A stretch of DNA of 54,880 nt from Methylococcales bacterium (GCA_018672285.1 JABHGC010000234.1:1-54880), one strand, 5' to 3'. Numbered from the stretch's first letter, positions 11,872 through 20,991 are shown. The notes: generated by a model not told the origin, from the sequence alone. A program made the numbers and translations.

Positions 11872-12618
11872 CTACAAAACATACTTACGAGGATTGGTTT
11901 GATCATAGCGCTCATTAATTATCGCCATATGCTCTGTCATCCACGCTTCGACTTCCGCTAAAATTTCAGATGCCGTTTTGCCATTGGTATCAATTGGTTC
12001 ACCAATATGTACTTGGATTTTACCCGGGAAAATTAAAAATTTACGCCGCTGCCAAAATTCACCCGCGTTATGCGCCACAGGAATCACCTTAGCTCTCGTA
12101 TTTTCCGCTAAAATGGCACCACCAATTCTAAATTTAACTTTTTTACGAGGGTCTACACGAGTACCTTCAGGAAACACAACAACAGACAAACCGTCATCCA
12201 AACGTTGTTGACCTTGCTCAATAATTTGTTCAACGGCTTTTCGGCCTGCTTTACGATTTATCGCAATCGGTTTTAACATCAGCAAAGCCCAGCCAAAAAT
12301 GGGCAGATACATTAATTCTTTTTTTAGAATCCAAACATAAGGGAAGAACAAATTGACAAAAGAAATTGTCTCCCAAGTAGATTGGTGTTTGCTCATGACG
12401 ATATAAGGGTCATCAGGGATATTATCCAAACCTTCAATTTCATGGCTTAAGCTGCACAATTTATCCAAACCAAACAACATAATGTTTGACCAAATACCGC
12501 CAATACCTAATCTAATTTTAAAAGGGAAGGGCGCAGACAGTACGATCAATAAAGACATTATAAATGTCCCTACATTAAACAGAATACTGAATAAAATTGA
12601 CCGAAGAACCAGTATCAT
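11872..12618 (-). CDS. plsC: 1-acyl-sn-glycerol-3-phosphate acyltransferase
   Basis: PlsC acylates lysophosphatidic acid to phosphatidic acid at the inner membrane. The 248 residues have an N-terminal membrane segment (about 5-30), the acyltransferase box I as SKHQSTWET (the H-x4-E variant of HX4D common in proteobacteria), and box III FPEGTRV. It starts directly after the gmhB stop with no gap, so the two are co-transcribed. This plsC-gmhB-glyS-glyQ order next to gyrB is shared with Pseudomonas. Confidence 0.92.
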   Translation of the reverse strand: MILVLRSILFSILFNVGTFIMSLLIVLSAPFPFKIRLGIGGIWSNIMLFGLDKLCSLSHEIEGLDNIPDDPYIVMSKHQSTWETISFVNLFFPYVWILKKELMYLPIFGWALLMLKPIAINRKAGRKAVEQIIEQGQQRLDDGLSVVVFPEGTRVDPRKKVKFRIGGAILAENTRAKVIPVAHNAGEFWQRRKFLIFPGKIQVHIGEPIDTNGKTASEILAEVEAWMTEHMAIINERYDQTNPRKYVL

Positions 12619-13197
12619 TTATTCCTCCCTCAAACCTGGGTCAGATAAAATAAATTCATCAACGGCCTCAGCTAGGCAGTCAGCAACCAAAATTGTTTGA
12701 AGCGCTTCTGAGTTTTCCACCAAAGTTTTCATACCTTTACCTGTCTTCACCAAAATAGGTGTCGCTTCAACACCACTACTTGCTTCCAAATCTCGCCATG
12801 AGTCGCCAATAGCTGGCGCACCTTTCAGCGATAATTTTAACGTTTTTTCTAACTCTTCAAACAAACCAGATTTAGGTTTACGGCACTCACAATGATCTTC
12901 AGGTCCGTGTGGACAAAATAGAATACCTTCAATTTTACCACCCGCTCTATCGACGTAATCATGCATTTTTTGGTGAATACGATGAAGTGTTTCAATACTA
13001 AAATATTCACGCGCAACACCTGATTGGTTTGTAATCACAAACACTCGGAAACCTGCTTGGTTTAATTTCGCAATCGACTCAATACTACCCGGAATAGGGC
13101 GCCATTCCTCAGGAGATTTGATGTATTGATCCGAATCTACATTGATCACACCATCACGGTCTAGAATCACAATTCGATTGTCGATATTTAAACTCAT
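12619..13197 (-). CDS. gmhB: D-glycero-beta-D-manno-heptose 1,7-bisphosphate 7-phosphatase
   Basis: GmhB removes the 7-phosphate in ADP-heptose synthesis for the lipopolysaccharide inner core. The 192-residue HAD-superfamily protein shows motif I LDRDGVIN (nucleophile Asp), the zinc-binding loop with the spacing CPHGPEDHCECRKPKSGL, and the GDSWRDLEA acidic motif. It is third from last in the glyQ-glyS-mazG-gmhB-plsC run, 3 bases after the MazG-like gene. Confidence 0.92.
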   Translation of the reverse strand: MSLNIDNRIVILDRDGVINVDSDQYIKSPEEWRPIPGSIESIAKLNQAGFRVFVITNQSGVAREYFSIETLHRIHQKMHDYVDRAGGKIEGILFCPHGPEDHCECRKPKSGLFEELEKTLKLSLKGAPAIGDSWRDLEASSGVEATPILVKTGKGMKTLVENSEALQTILVADCLAEAVDEFILSDPGLREE

Positions 13198-13200
13198 TAT

Positions 13201-13530
13201 TTAGTCTCTAAATTCACTGACCCGAATTTTGCCATTAATCATACGAGATTCACGTTTATCCAACTTGGCCATTTTATCCCAAAAAGCTTTATTTAAATCA
13301 AAGTCTTGAGAAATTGCTGTCCCTAACACCAAAATGAACAAATCGGCACATTCTTCAGCAAGATCCTCTAAAGATTTACCTTTCGTTACGCAGGCTGATA
13401 TTTCGCCAAGCTCTTCCGCCATCAACGCGACACGGTAAGTTAAATCTTCGCCACCGGTATTCTTAAAGTCATGTTTATCATGAAATGCTTGAACTTTGGC
13501 TAACATACCTTTATAAGAATCTTCGTTCAT
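13201..13530 (-). CDS. MazG-like nucleotide pyrophosphohydrolase
   Basis: The 109-residue all-helical protein has the MazG-superfamily metal-binding pattern EELGE...EECAD (about residues 39-43 and 59-63). Such enzymes hydrolyse NTPs or dNTPs to monophosphates, often as house-cleaning; the exact substrate cannot be read from the sequence. It sits between glyS and gmhB, where Pseudomonas has a different small gene. Spacing is 11 bases after glyS and 3 before gmhB, implying co-transcription. Confidence 0.85.
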   Translation of the reverse strand: MNEDSYKGMLAKVQAFHDKHDFKNTGGEDLTYRVALMAEELGEISACVTKGKSLEDLAEECADLFILVLGTAISQDFDLNKAFWDKMAKLDKRESRMINGKIRVSEFRD

Positions 13531-13541
13531 CTTGTGCCTCG

Positions 13542-15614
13542 TTAAGATTGTAGTTTAGAAATATCTGCAATGTTTAAAAACAGCTGATTCATTTGCTGTA
13601 ATAACGCCAACCTATTTAAACGAATATCATCTTCTTTAGCCATCACCATCACATCTACAAAAAATTGATCCACAGAGTCTCTCAGCTCTGCCATCGTTTT
13701 AAGTGCATCTGTATATTCATGCTGCTGTAACAGTGGCATGACTTTTTCGGTCACAGTATTTAACTCATTTAGCAGAGTGGTTTCAGCAGGTTCTGCCAAC
13801 AAATCGGTATTCACTGCATCAGGTATAGCTTCTTTACTTTTCTTCAAGATGTTACGTACACGTTTATTTGCTGCAGCCAAACTAGAAGAAGATTCCATCG
13901 CTTTAAATTCTACAACGGCTGAAACTCTTGCTTGAAAATCATTAAGATCACTATAGTTAGTCGATAATACCGCATCAAAAACATCCACTGAAAACCCTAA
14001 CTCAACAAAATAGCCTTTGGCTCTTTCCATTAAGTATCGATTAATATTAGTAGCAGTATTTTTATCTGTAACCTTATCGCCTAGTGTATTTAAAGAGACA
14101 TTAATAATCGCTTTAATATCTATTGATAATGATTTTTCAACCACCATTCTAATCACACCTAAAGCAGCCCTACGTAAACCAAAAGGATCTTTATCTCCTG
14201 TTGGTTTTAAACCAATACCAAAAATACCAACAATTAAATCCAATCGATCAGCTAAGGCAATACACAAACCAATATCACCTGCAGGCAACGCATCACCAGA
14301 GAATCTAGGTAAATATTGCTCTAACATACTACTAGCAACGGCTTCTGGTTCACCATCATTACGTGCATAATATTGACCCATGACCCCCTGAAGATCAGGA
14401 AACTCTCCAACCATTTCTGTAGAAAGATCCGTTTTACATAACAATGCAGCTCTATTCACTAAATTAGTATCAGCACCAATAAGTGTAGCAATATTTTCTG
14501 CAAGCACAGCAATTCTTTCACTACGATCATGTAAAGAGCCGAGTTGCTTTTGAAATAAAATATTTTTTAGGCCTTCAACTCTGTCAGACAATTTTGTCTT
14601 CTTATCTTTTTCCCAGAAAAATACACCATCTTCTAATCGAGGCCGAATAACACGCTCATTCCCTTTTTTTATAATATCAGGATCACTACTTTTAACATTT
14701 GCAAGGGTAATAAAATTAGGGAGTAACGTGCCAGATTCTGTTTCTACATGAAAATATTTCTGATGTTTTTTCATGCTCGACACTAGCACTTCTTTAGGTA
14801 AATCTAGAAATCGCCGTTCGAACTCACCGACAATTAAAGCAGGGTATTCAACCAAAGCGGTCACTTCATCTAACAAATCAGAATCAATCACTGCAATACC
14901 TTGTAATCCGTTTGCAGCTTCTTTGACTAATGCTTCAACTTGGTTTTTTCGTTCCTCAAAATCACAAATAACAGAGCCTTCAAGTAATTTCTCTTCATAG
15001 GTTTTTGGCTGCTCAATGGTAATAACACCTTCACTATGAAAGCGGTGACCCATCGTCGTATTTGAGGATTTAATACCTAATATTTCACACTCTACAACTG
15101 TATCATCTAGTAGAAACAACACCCATTGCACAGGTCGAACAAATTCAACACTTGAGCTTCCCCAGCGCATTCGCTTTGGAATAGGCAGTTGATTTAATGA
15201 TTTTTTAACAATTTCAGGCAACAACGCGACTGCATTTTGCCCTTTTTCTTCCAGAGTATATGTCAGCCATTCACCTTTTGGTGTATCAACCACTTGTAAA
15301 TCAGCAACGGTTACACCACAGGACCTAGCAAAACCTTCAGCAGCTTTAGTTGCATTCCCATCAGCATCGTATGCCGCTTTCACCGAAGGGCCTTTGCGCT
15401 CAATTTTTTGGTCTTCTTGAGTGACATCTAAACCCTCAATCAAAAAAGCCAGCCTTCTTGGCGTTGCATATGATTTTATAGAATTAAAACTTAATTTTGC
15501 AGCCTTTAATCCTTCAACCACAGTGGATGTTAATGCATTAGAGAGTTTTTTAAGGGCAGTTGGTGGTAATTCTTCAGTCCCTAATTCAAAAATAAGATCC
15601 GCTTTTTCGCTCAT
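13542..15614 (-). CDS. glyS: Glycyl-tRNA synthetase beta subunit
   Basis: This is the beta subunit of the alpha2-beta2 bacterial glycyl-tRNA synthetase, carrying the tRNA-binding and anticodon-recognition modules. The 690 residues are full length, with [16 protein letters not shown] at the N-terminus and the conserved [17 protein letters not shown] and [11 protein letters not shown]. The start overlaps the glyQ stop by 4 bases (ATGA), typical of translational coupling. Confidence 0.97.
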   Translation of the reverse strand: MSEKADLIFELGTEELPPTALKKLSNALTSTVVEGLKAAKLSFNSIKSYATPRRLAFLIEGLDVTQEDQKIERKGPSVKAAYDADGNATKAAEGFARSCGVTVADLQVVDTPKGEWLTYTLEEKGQNAVALLPEIVKKSLNQLPIPKRMRWGSSSVEFVRPVQWVLFLLDDTVVECEILGIKSSNTTMGHRFHSEGVITIEQPKTYEEKLLEGSVICDFEERKNQVEALVKEAANGLQGIAVIDSDLLDEVTALVEYPALIVGEFERRFLDLPKEVLVSSMKKHQKYFHVETESGTLLPNFITLANVKSSDPDIIKKGNERVIRPRLEDGVFFWEKDKKTKLSDRVEGLKNILFQKQLGSLHDRSERIAVLAENIATLIGADTNLVNRAALLCKTDLSTEMVGEFPDLQGVMGQYYARNDGEPEAVASSMLEQYLPRFSGDALPAGDIGLCIALADRLDLIVGIFGIGLKPTGDKDPFGLRRAALGVIRMVVEKSLSIDIKAIINVSLNTLGDKVTDKNTATNINRYLMERAKGYFVELGFSVDVFDAVLSTNYSDLNDFQARVSAVVEFKAMESSSSLAAANKRVRNILKKSKEAIPDAVNTDLLAEPAETTLLNELNTVTEKVMPLLQQHEYTDALKTMAELRDSVDQFFVDVMVMAKEDDIRLNRLALLQQMNQLFLNIADISKLQS

Positions 15615-16516
15615 GATGCGTCTCCTTGTTGTTCTGCTGAAACCATTGGGAAACCCAGTTTTTCACGCGCTTCATAGTAAGATTTAGCCACCATTCTCGA
15701 TAGTGTCCTTACTCTTAGAATATATCGTTGTCGCTCAGTTACCGATATCGCATTTCTAGCATCTAATAAATTAAACACATGCGATGCTTTAAGTACTTTT
15801 TCATAAGCGGGTAGCGGTAAATTTTGTTCTATTAACCCCTGACACTGGCTTTCGTAATGATCAAAATCGACAAACAAAACATCCACATCTGCATGCTCAA
15901 AATTATAAGTCGATTGCTCAACTTCATTTTGATGAAAGACATCACGATAGGTTAAGCCTTCATCATTCCAGGCTAGGTCATACACACTGTCAACACCTTG
16001 CAAATACATTGCAATTCGTTCTAAGCCATACGTGATTTCACCACTGACAGGCTTACAATCCAGACCGCCCACTTGTTGAAAGTAGGTAAATTGAGTCACT
16101 TCCATGCCATTCAGCCAGACTTCCCAGCCTAAACCCCAAGCACCCAAAGTAGGTGATTCCCAGTTATCTTCAACAAAGCGAATATCATGAACCGTTGGAT
16201 CTATCCCAAGCATTTGCAATGACTCTAAATACAAAGATTGTATTTCAAGCGGGGAGGGTTTCATGATGACTTGAAATTGAAAGTAATGTTGTAAACGATT
16301 TGGATTTTCACCGTAGCGGCCATCTGTCGGACGCCTTGATGGTTGCACGTATGCCGCCTTCCAAGGCTCAGGCCCTATGGCTCGAAGAAAAGTAGATGGG
16401 TTAAACGTACCTGCACCCATTTCCATATCATAAGGTTGAACAATGGCACAGCCTTGCTTTGCCCAAAATTTTTGTAATAAAAATATCAACCCTTGAAAGG
16501 TTTTCACGTCTTCCAC
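15611..16516 (-). CDS. glyQ: Glycyl-tRNA synthetase alpha subunit
   Basis: This is the catalytic class II alpha subunit that activates glycine. The 301 residues contain the conserved [48 protein letters not shown] and [21 protein letters not shown] segments. It heads the minus-strand operon and is divergent from a secreted protein gene at 16753. No clear promoter could be fixed in the 236-base gap. Confidence 0.97.
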   Translation of the reverse strand: MEDVKTFQGLIFLLQKFWAKQGCAIVQPYDMEMGAGTFNPSTFLRAIGPEPWKAAYVQPSRRPTDGRYGENPNRLQHYFQFQVIMKPSPLEIQSLYLESLQMLGIDPTVHDIRFVEDNWESPTLGAWGLGWEVWLNGMEVTQFTYFQQVGGLDCKPVSGEITYGLERIAMYLQGVDSVYDLAWNDEGLTYRDVFHQNEVEQSTYNFEHADVDVLFVDFDHYESQCQGLIEQNLPLPAYEKVLKASHVFNLLDARNAISVTERQRYILRVRTLSRMVAKSYYEAREKLGFPMVSAEQQGDAS

Positions 16517-16752
16517 GACACCACCAATTATTATGTTGTTAAGCGACTGAATTATACGCAGTCACAGCACTTCATCAATATAAAAAGGGTTATGCCTGAA
16601 ATAGGCCGTTTTTATGGACAAAATCAATGAAATACGCGTCTAAAAATGATAAGTTTGAATCATCAATATCAATGTTTGTTGATATTGATTATAATAACAA
16701 AGTCTAAGATACTTATTTTGTGTTTAATAATCTATATAGAAGGGAAGCAAAG

Positions 16753-17097
16753 ATGAAACATCTTTCAAAAATGTTTGCAGTTATTATGTTGGTTTCTGCA
16801 GGTTCAATTGCACCTGTGAGCGATGCACAGGCATGGAACATGATGCCTTGGAATAACAATGGCGGTGATATGCCTTGGAATGGTAACGGGATGCCTTGGA
16901 ATGGTAACAACAACTGGGCACCTTGGAACAACAACAATGGTTGGAACAACGGCTGGCGTCCATGGAACAACGGCGGTTATGGCGCACCTTATGGTTATGC
17001 ACCTTATGGTTATGGCGCACCTTACGGTTATGCTCCACAAGTAGCACCACCAGTAATGCCTATGCCAGCTCCAGCAGCACCTACAGCGGCTCAATAA
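16753..17097 (+). CDS. Secreted Asn/Trp/Pro/Gly/Tyr-rich low-complexity protein
   Basis: The 114-residue product starts MKHLSKMFAVIMLVSAGSIA, a Sec signal peptide with likely cleavage after DAQA. The mature part is repeats: PWNxNG(G/N) units (about residues 27-67), then YGAPYGYAPYGYGAPYGYAP (about 75-95), then a Pro/Ala tail. I chose the ATG at 16753 because GAAGGGAAG lies just upstream and the signal peptide starts there; a longer frame from 16720 is unlikely. Gly/Tyr/Asn-rich exported proteins of this kind include sulfur-globule envelope proteins and matrix or adhesive proteins. The resemblance is compositional only; no function is assigned. Confidence 0.8.
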   Translation: MKHLSKMFAVIMLVSAGSIAPVSDAQAWNMMPWNNNGGDMPWNGNGMPWNGNNNWAPWNNNNGWNNGWRPWNNGGYGAPYGYAPYGYGAPYGYAPQVAPPVMPMPAPAAPTAAQ

Positions 17098-17107
17098 CCA
17101 CTGTTCA

Positions 17108-17133
17108 ATAGGTAAGGCATTCGCCTTGCCTAT
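17108..17133 (+). terminator. hairpin after the low-complexity secreted protein gene
   Basis: ATAGGTAAGGC pairs with GCCTTGCCTAT (one G-T pair) around an ATTC loop, starting 11 bases after the stop. The T-run is poor (TCTCTAAA), so termination strength is uncertain. Confidence 0.55.
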
Positions 17134-17223
17134 CTCTAAACCTAAGTAATCTCAGTAAATTTCCGAATATCTAGCTAATTAAACACTGTCTAGAATAATG
17201 ATATAACAAAAAATTATATCCTT

Positions 17224-17766
17224 ATGAATGGTGTTTATATGCCTAAATTACTCATAGAACCGACAGCAACTGCATCCTGGCAAACATTAATTCAACAAGC
17301 GGCCAACGACTCGAAGATTACAATCGATAGTGATTTAGAAAGTTATTTGGTTTTTCTGTTGATGCGTTTTTTAAAAGAAAATCAGTTAGGTCATTTGATG
17401 ATGGGTATGGAGTACCTTAATGCTCAAACCCAAATAGGTCATCATCAACAAGAACAGCTTAGAGATGTTGCTGATCATTGTCTTTTATTATCAGGGCTTT
17501 ACCCTCAAATTGCAGATAAACGTAATGTCAATATTAGCTATTTTGTCAATTTAGGTAGAACGGCTTATCTAGACTTATCCAATAGTCTTAAACATGCAGG
17601 AAGCCTTCTGTATAAAGCCGTCAGTCAATCCTTTGTACTCCTTATGGATATTCTTTTAACGATCCGAAGTTACACAAGTACCCCAGTTCTTAAGCCCTTA
17701 CAAGCTTTTAACCTTTGGACCGATACCGGTAGTTTTGTTGCACAAAAATCAATTCACCCTGTTTAG
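17224..17766 (+). CDS. Hypothetical protein adjoining the candidate origin
   Basis: I do not recognise a named family with certainty. The 180 residues (or 175 from MPKLLIEPT at 17239) are predicted largely helical, with no signal peptide and no obvious membrane span. The C-terminal half holds a hydrophobic helix (SFVLLMDILLTIRSY), and ELRDVADHCLL/GLYPQ-like segments suggest a soluble helical bundle. Codon use resembles its neighbours and there is no disruption. It ends 15 bases before the AT-rich candidate origin. Its own T/A-only inverted repeat (17788-17823) may double as a terminator. Confidence 0.75.
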   Translation: MNGVYMPKLLIEPTATASWQTLIQQAANDSKITIDSDLESYLVFLLMRFLKENQLGHLMMGMEYLNAQTQIGHHQQEQLRDVADHCLLLSGLYPQIADKRNVNISYFVNLGRTAYLDLSNSLKHAGSLLYKAVSQSFVLLMDILLTIRSYTSTPVLKPLQAFNLWTDTGSFVAQKSIHPV

Positions 17767-17787
17767 CGGGTTTATCCTAGCTGTTAT

Positions 17788-17823
17788 TAATAATAAAGAA
17801 TTATTAATACTTCTTTATTATTA
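17788..17823. repeat. A/T-only 13-bp inverted repeat in the candidate unwinding element
   Basis: TAATAATAAAGAA (17788-17800) and its exact reverse complement TTCTTTATTATTA (17811-17823) flank a 10-base loop. It may be part of a DNA unwinding element or a weak terminator for the upstream gene. Confidence 0.6.
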
Positions 17824-17842
17824 TTATTAGGCGCAACTTTTC

Positions 17843-17851
17843 TGTGGATAA
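17843..17851 (-). promoter_or_regulatory. DnaA box R1-like (perfect)
   Basis: TGTGGATAA is the exact reverse complement of TTATCCACA, the high-affinity DnaA box. Confidence 0.8.
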
Positions 17852-17879
17852 CTTTATAAAGTGATTTTTTATCATGATG

Positions 17880-17888
17880 TTATCCACA
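17880..17888 (+). promoter_or_regulatory. DnaA box (perfect)
   Basis: Perfect TTATCCACA, 28 bases from the preceding box and in opposite orientation, so the two boxes face each other. Confidence 0.8.
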
Positions 17889-18010
17889 AAAAGGTGTGTG
17901 CAAATCCCGTCTAAAAAACCCCTTTTCTCCCTTTGATAATCTGTGGACTGTTTCATCGCCTTTTAACCGCACACACTTTACCCTTACTTTTCCCCAGTCT
18001 TATACGAGAT

Positions 18011-18019
18011 TTATCCACA
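18011..18019 (+). promoter_or_regulatory. DnaA box (perfect)
   Basis: Perfect TTATCCACA, 44 bases before the start of the PP-loop ATPase gene. It could also affect that gene's transcription. Confidence 0.8.
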
Positions 18020-18062
18020 TACATTCCGTATACTCGCTAAAAATGTGTTTGGATGAAAGAAA

Positions 18063-19106
18063 ATGGAAAGACAAAGAAAGGCAGTCGCATTGATATCAGG
18101 AGGCTTAGACTCTCTGTTAGCTGCTAAAGTGATGCTGGATCAAGGGATCCATGTTGAAGGGATTAATTTTTTTACCGGTTTTTGTGTTGAAGGGCATACT
18201 CATGCCATTCGTAAAAAAGATAAAGATAAACAGAAACGTAATAACGCCCTATGGTCAGCTGAGCAGCTGGGTATAAAACTGCATATTGTTGATATTATTG
18301 AAGAATACAAAGATATTGTGATCAATCCTAAGCATGGTTATGGGAAGAACTTAAACCCATGTTTAGATTGTAAAATCTTTATGGTTAAGAAAGCCTATGA
18401 ATGGATTCAAGAGCATGACTTTGATTTTATTATTACAGGTGAAGTCATCGGTCAAAGACCAATGTCTCAACGTAAAGAAATTTTACCAGTGGTTGCCAAT
18501 GAGTCAGGTGCCGAGGATTTATTACTCAGACCTTTGTGCGCTAAAAATTTACCTGAAACCAAAGTGGAAAGAGAAGGTTGGGTAGATCGGGAAAAATTGC
18601 ATGATTTTAGTGGCCGGAACCGTAAGCCACAAATGGCGCTTGCCAAAGCAATGAACTTTGAAGATTATGCAACACCCGCCGGTGGCTGCTGTTTTTTAAC
18701 GGATAAAAGTTATTCGAAAAAGCTTGGTGATCTTTGGGAGCACCGCGGAGAGAAGAAATACGAACTTGATGACATCATGTTGTTAAAAGTGGGGCGTCAT
18801 ATCCGACCTAATGAACGTTTTAAAATGATTGTGTCGAGAGAAGAGGGTGAAAACCATTTTCTACAAGGCTACCGGAAGCAGTTTGATAGTTTACAAATTT
18901 TAAACTTTGGTGGGCCAATGACTTTAGTGGATGGTATCACCAGTGATGAAGATTGTGAGGTAGCAGCAAAAATAGTCGCTCGCTACAGCCAAGGTAAGCA
19001 TGAAAAATCGGTGACAGTAGAATACCGACGTAAGGATGGTGAAGTTTTTGAAATTAACGTTGCACCATTTAAGGGCGATGAAATACCTGAGATTTGGCAT
19101 GTATGA
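18063..19106 (+). CDS. PP-loop ATPase, MnmA/ThiI-related tRNA thiolation protein
   Basis: The 347 residues begin with a PP-loop (SGGLDSLLA, about 11-19) that binds ATP and adenylates a substrate. NPCLDCKIFM (about 100-109) resembles the active-site Cys segment of MnmA, and a second conserved AGGCCFLTD lies near 202-210. The C-terminal third is a separate domain. These features match proteins annotated as the PP-loop ATPase subunit of tRNA 2-thiouridylase, but this is not canonical MnmA, so the target nucleoside is unknown. Its stop overlaps the TusA start (ATGA), indicating coupled expression with a sulfur carrier. Confidence 0.8.
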   Translation: MERQRKAVALISGGLDSLLAAKVMLDQGIHVEGINFFTGFCVEGHTHAIRKKDKDKQKRNNALWSAEQLGIKLHIVDIIEEYKDIVINPKHGYGKNLNPCLDCKIFMVKKAYEWIQEHDFDFIITGEVIGQRPMSQRKEILPVVANESGAEDLLLRPLCAKNLPETKVEREGWVDREKLHDFSGRNRKPQMALAKAMNFEDYATPAGGCCFLTDKSYSKKLGDLWEHRGEKKYELDDIMLLKVGRHIRPNERFKMIVSREEGENHFLQGYRKQFDSLQILNFGGPMTLVDGITSDEDCEVAAKIVARYSQGKHEKSVTVEYRRKDGEVFEINVAPFKGDEIPEIWHV

Positions 19107-19330
19107 TAGAACTTGATGCGAGAAAGTTATTTTGCCCAATGCCTGTGATTAAAATGCAAGACGAAGTGGCGAAACACCCCGTTGGTACACTTATTCGGAT
19201 ATGCAGTTCTGACCCTGGTGCATTGAATGATATCCCTGCTTGGGCTCGAATTCATGGTCATAAGTTAATTGAATCTGAAACAGTTGAAAGAGAGTATTTT
19301 GTCACAGTAGAAGTTTGCGAGGACAAATGA
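19103..19330 (+). CDS. TusA-family sulfurtransferase
   Basis: The 75-residue protein has the TusA signature CPMPVIKM near residue 11, where the Cys carries a persulfide. The fold continues with GTLIRICSSDPGALNDIPAWA. TusA-like proteins pass sulfur to tRNA-thiolating enzymes or to other sulfur pathways. I chose the ATG at 19103 because it gives the 4-base overlap with the PP-loop gene; an upstream TTG in frame is unlikely. The pair probably forms a sulfur-donor/acceptor unit for tRNA or a related thiolation. Confidence 0.88.
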   Translation: MIELDARKLFCPMPVIKMQDEVAKHPVGTLIRICSSDPGALNDIPAWARIHGHKLIESETVEREYFVTVEVCEDK

Positions 19331-19337
19331 TCTAAAA

Positions 19338-19353
19338 TGGTGCGTATAATGCA
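19338..19353 (+). promoter_or_regulatory. possible sigma-54 -24/-12 element before glnA
   Basis: TGGTGC-N5-ATGCA resembles the sigma-54 consensus TGGCAC-N5-TTGCW, with correct GG/GC spacing but three mismatches. It overlaps the NtrC-like site, so the two readings are hard to reconcile and only one may be real. Confidence 0.25.
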
Positions 19354-19366
19354 CCAATACAGTGCA
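19350..19366. promoter_or_regulatory. NtrC (GlnG)-binding site upstream of glnA
   Basis: TGCACCAATACAGTGCA matches the NtrC site pattern TGCACY-N5-RGTGCA with its dyad symmetry. It lies 135 bases before glnA, whose regulators glnL and glnG are three genes downstream. NtrC could activate or repress from here, depending on which promoter is used. Confidence 0.6.
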
Positions 19367-19370
19367 AATA

Positions 19371-19404
19371 CTGCTATAAATTATCCTCTGATATTTTATA
19401 GCAG
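19371..19404 (+). terminator. hairpin between tusA-like gene and glnA
   Basis: CTGCTATAA and TTATAGCAG form a 9-bp stem with a loop of about 16 bases. It may end the PP-loop/TusA transcript or act as an operator-like element next to the glnA promoter. Confidence 0.4.
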
Positions 19405-19433
19405 TTGAAAACTTTTTCATAAATGAATATATT
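19405..19433 (+). promoter_or_regulatory. sigma-70 promoter of glnA
   Basis: TTGAAA and TATATT are separated by exactly 17 bases, about 70 bases before the glnA ATG. Confidence 0.5.
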
Positions 19434-19501
19434 CTGGAACACTAAAAAAACGTTTTATAAACATTCGTTTATGCTATTAAACTAATACCATTGGAGTTCT
19501 T

Positions 19502-20905
19502 ATGTCAGAAGTGATTCAAACGATTAAAGACAAAGAAGTAAAGTTTGTTGATTTACGCTTTACCGATACTCGTGGTAAAGAACAACACGTCACTATTCCC
19601 GCACGCACCATCAATGATGAATTTTTATCGTCAGGCCAAATGTTTGATGGATCAAGTATTTCTGGCTGGAAGGGGATTGACGAATCAGACATGATTTTAA
19701 TGCCAGATCAAACGACAGCCGTTATTGACCCGTTCTCTGAAGAAACCACAATGAATCTTCGTTGTGACATTCTTGAACCTAAAACAATGCAAGGTTATGA
19801 GAGAGACCCACGTTCAATTGCTAAGCGTGCTGAAGCGTATGTACAAACAACCGGAATTGCAGATACCGCTTTTTTTGGGCCAGAGCCTGAATTTTTTATT
19901 CTCGACGATGTGCGTTGGGGCTCCGATATGCGCGGTTCATTCTGTAAAGTAGATTCAGAAGAAGCCGATTGGAATACCGAAAAAGTTTATGCTGACGGTA
20001 ACTTAGGTCATAGACCTAGAGTGAAAGGCGGCTACTTCCCAGTACCACCCGTAGATTCATTACATGATTTAAGAACAGCAATGTGTTTGGCACTGGAAGA
20101 AATGGGGGTTGAAGTTGAAGTTCACCATCATGAAGTTGCCACAGCAGGGCAGTGTGAAATTGGTACCTTGTTCAATACGTTAACTAAACGTGGTGATCAA
20201 AACCAAATCATGAAATATGTTATTCAAAATATTGCACACATTTATGGCAAAACAGCGACCTTCATGCCTAAACCAATCGTTGGTGATAATGGTAGTGGTA
20301 TGCACGTGCATCAATCATTAGCAAAAGAGGGTAACAACATCTTTGCAGGTGATAAATACGCAGGCCTTTCTCAAGAAGCGTTATGGTACATTGGCGGAAT
20401 CTTTAAGCATGCGCGTTCTTTAAATGCCTTCACTAATGCTTCAACCAACAGTTACAAGCGTTTGGTACCAGGCTTTGAGGCACCCGTGATGTTGGCCTAT
20501 TCAGCGCGTAATCGCTCAGCTTCCGTTCGAATCCCACACGTGACAAACCCTAAAGGAACGCGCGTAGAAGTGAGATTTCCTGATGCAGCGGGTAACCCTT
20601 ACTTAACGTTCTCAGCGTTATTAATGGCAGGCCTTGATGGGATCAAGAATAAAATTGACCCAGGTGAAGCGATGGACAAAGACCTTTATGATTTACCTGC
20701 TGAAGAAGCGAAAGCCATTCCAACAGTGTGTCATTCGCTAGATCAAGCATTAGAAGCACTTGCAGCAGATTGTGACTACTTAACCGAAGGGGATGTATTC
20801 ACTAAAGATATGATTGATGGATATATTGAGCTTAAAAATGAAGAAGTGACTCGTTTGCGAATGACCACTCACCCTGTTGAGTTTGATATGTACTACAGTC
20901 TGTAA
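19502..20905 (+). CDS. glnA: Glutamine synthetase, type I-beta
   Basis: GlnA makes glutamine from glutamate, ammonia and ATP as a dodecamer. The 467 residues show [10 protein letters not shown], the [10 protein letters not shown] metal-binding region, the ATP-binding [17 protein letters not shown] and NRSASVRIP. The adenylylation site DLYDLPAEE near residue 397 marks the GlnE-regulated beta subtype. A ribosome-binding GGAG is 8 bases upstream. An NtrC-type site and a sigma-70 promoter lie in the 171-base upstream gap, and a strong terminator follows. Confidence 0.98.
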   Translation: MSEVIQTIKDKEVKFVDLRFTDTRGKEQHVTIPARTINDEFLSSGQMFDGSSISGWKGIDESDMILMPDQTTAVIDPFSEETTMNLRCDILEPKTMQGYERDPRSIAKRAEAYVQTTGIADTAFFGPEPEFFILDDVRWGSDMRGSFCKVDSEEADWNTEKVYADGNLGHRPRVKGGYFPVPPVDSLHDLRTAMCLALEEMGVEVEVHHHEVATAGQCEIGTLFNTLTKRGDQNQIMKYVIQNIAHIYGKTATFMPKPIVGDNGSGMHVHQSLAKEGNNIFAGDKYAGLSQEALWYIGGIFKHARSLNAFTNASTNSYKRLVPGFEAPVMLAYSARNRSASVRIPHVTNPKGTRVEVRFPDAAGNPYLTFSALLMAGLDGIKNKIDPGEAMDKDLYDLPAEEAKAIPTVCHSLDQALEALAADCDYLTEGDVFTKDMIDGYIELKNEEVTRLRMTTHPVEFDMYYSL

Positions 20906-20957
20906 AAAGGCAATTTAAATAGTTATCACGTTACATAATTAATGTGCGCTATTTCAT

Positions 20958-20991
20958 AAAAACCTAAGTTGCTTAGCACTTAGGTTTTTTT
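20958..20991 (+). terminator. rho-independent terminator of glnA
   Basis: AAAAACCTAAGT pairs with ACTTAGGTTTTT across an 8-base loop and runs into a T-tract (20985-20991), 53 bases after the glnA stop. Confidence 0.85.

Larger units (their letters stand above)
17781..18019. other. Candidate chromosomal replication origin (oriC): AT-rich tract plus DnaA-box cluster
   Basis: A nearly GC-free stretch (17784-17829) with a 13-bp A/T inverted repeat is followed by three perfect DnaA boxes: 17843-17851 (minus), 17880-17888 (plus) and 18011-18019 (plus). Weaker words lie at 17772 and 17943. Unwinding element plus oriented boxes is the standard bacterial origin layout. Plus-strand C>G bias to the left (including dnaA-gyrB) and G>C bias to the right switches here. 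The five parS sites lie 9-11 kb away, a normal parS-oriC distance. The call is inference; a DnaA-titration site is the main alternative. Confidence 0.7.

Noticed and set aside
16784..17094. Several long frames on both strands over the PWN/YGAP repeat gene
   Set aside because: They are shadow frames of low-complexity DNA; only the plus-strand frame has a signal peptide and ribosome-binding site.
17896..18093. 65-residue frame covering the candidate origin
   Set aside because: It crosses DnaA-box sequence and has no coding character.
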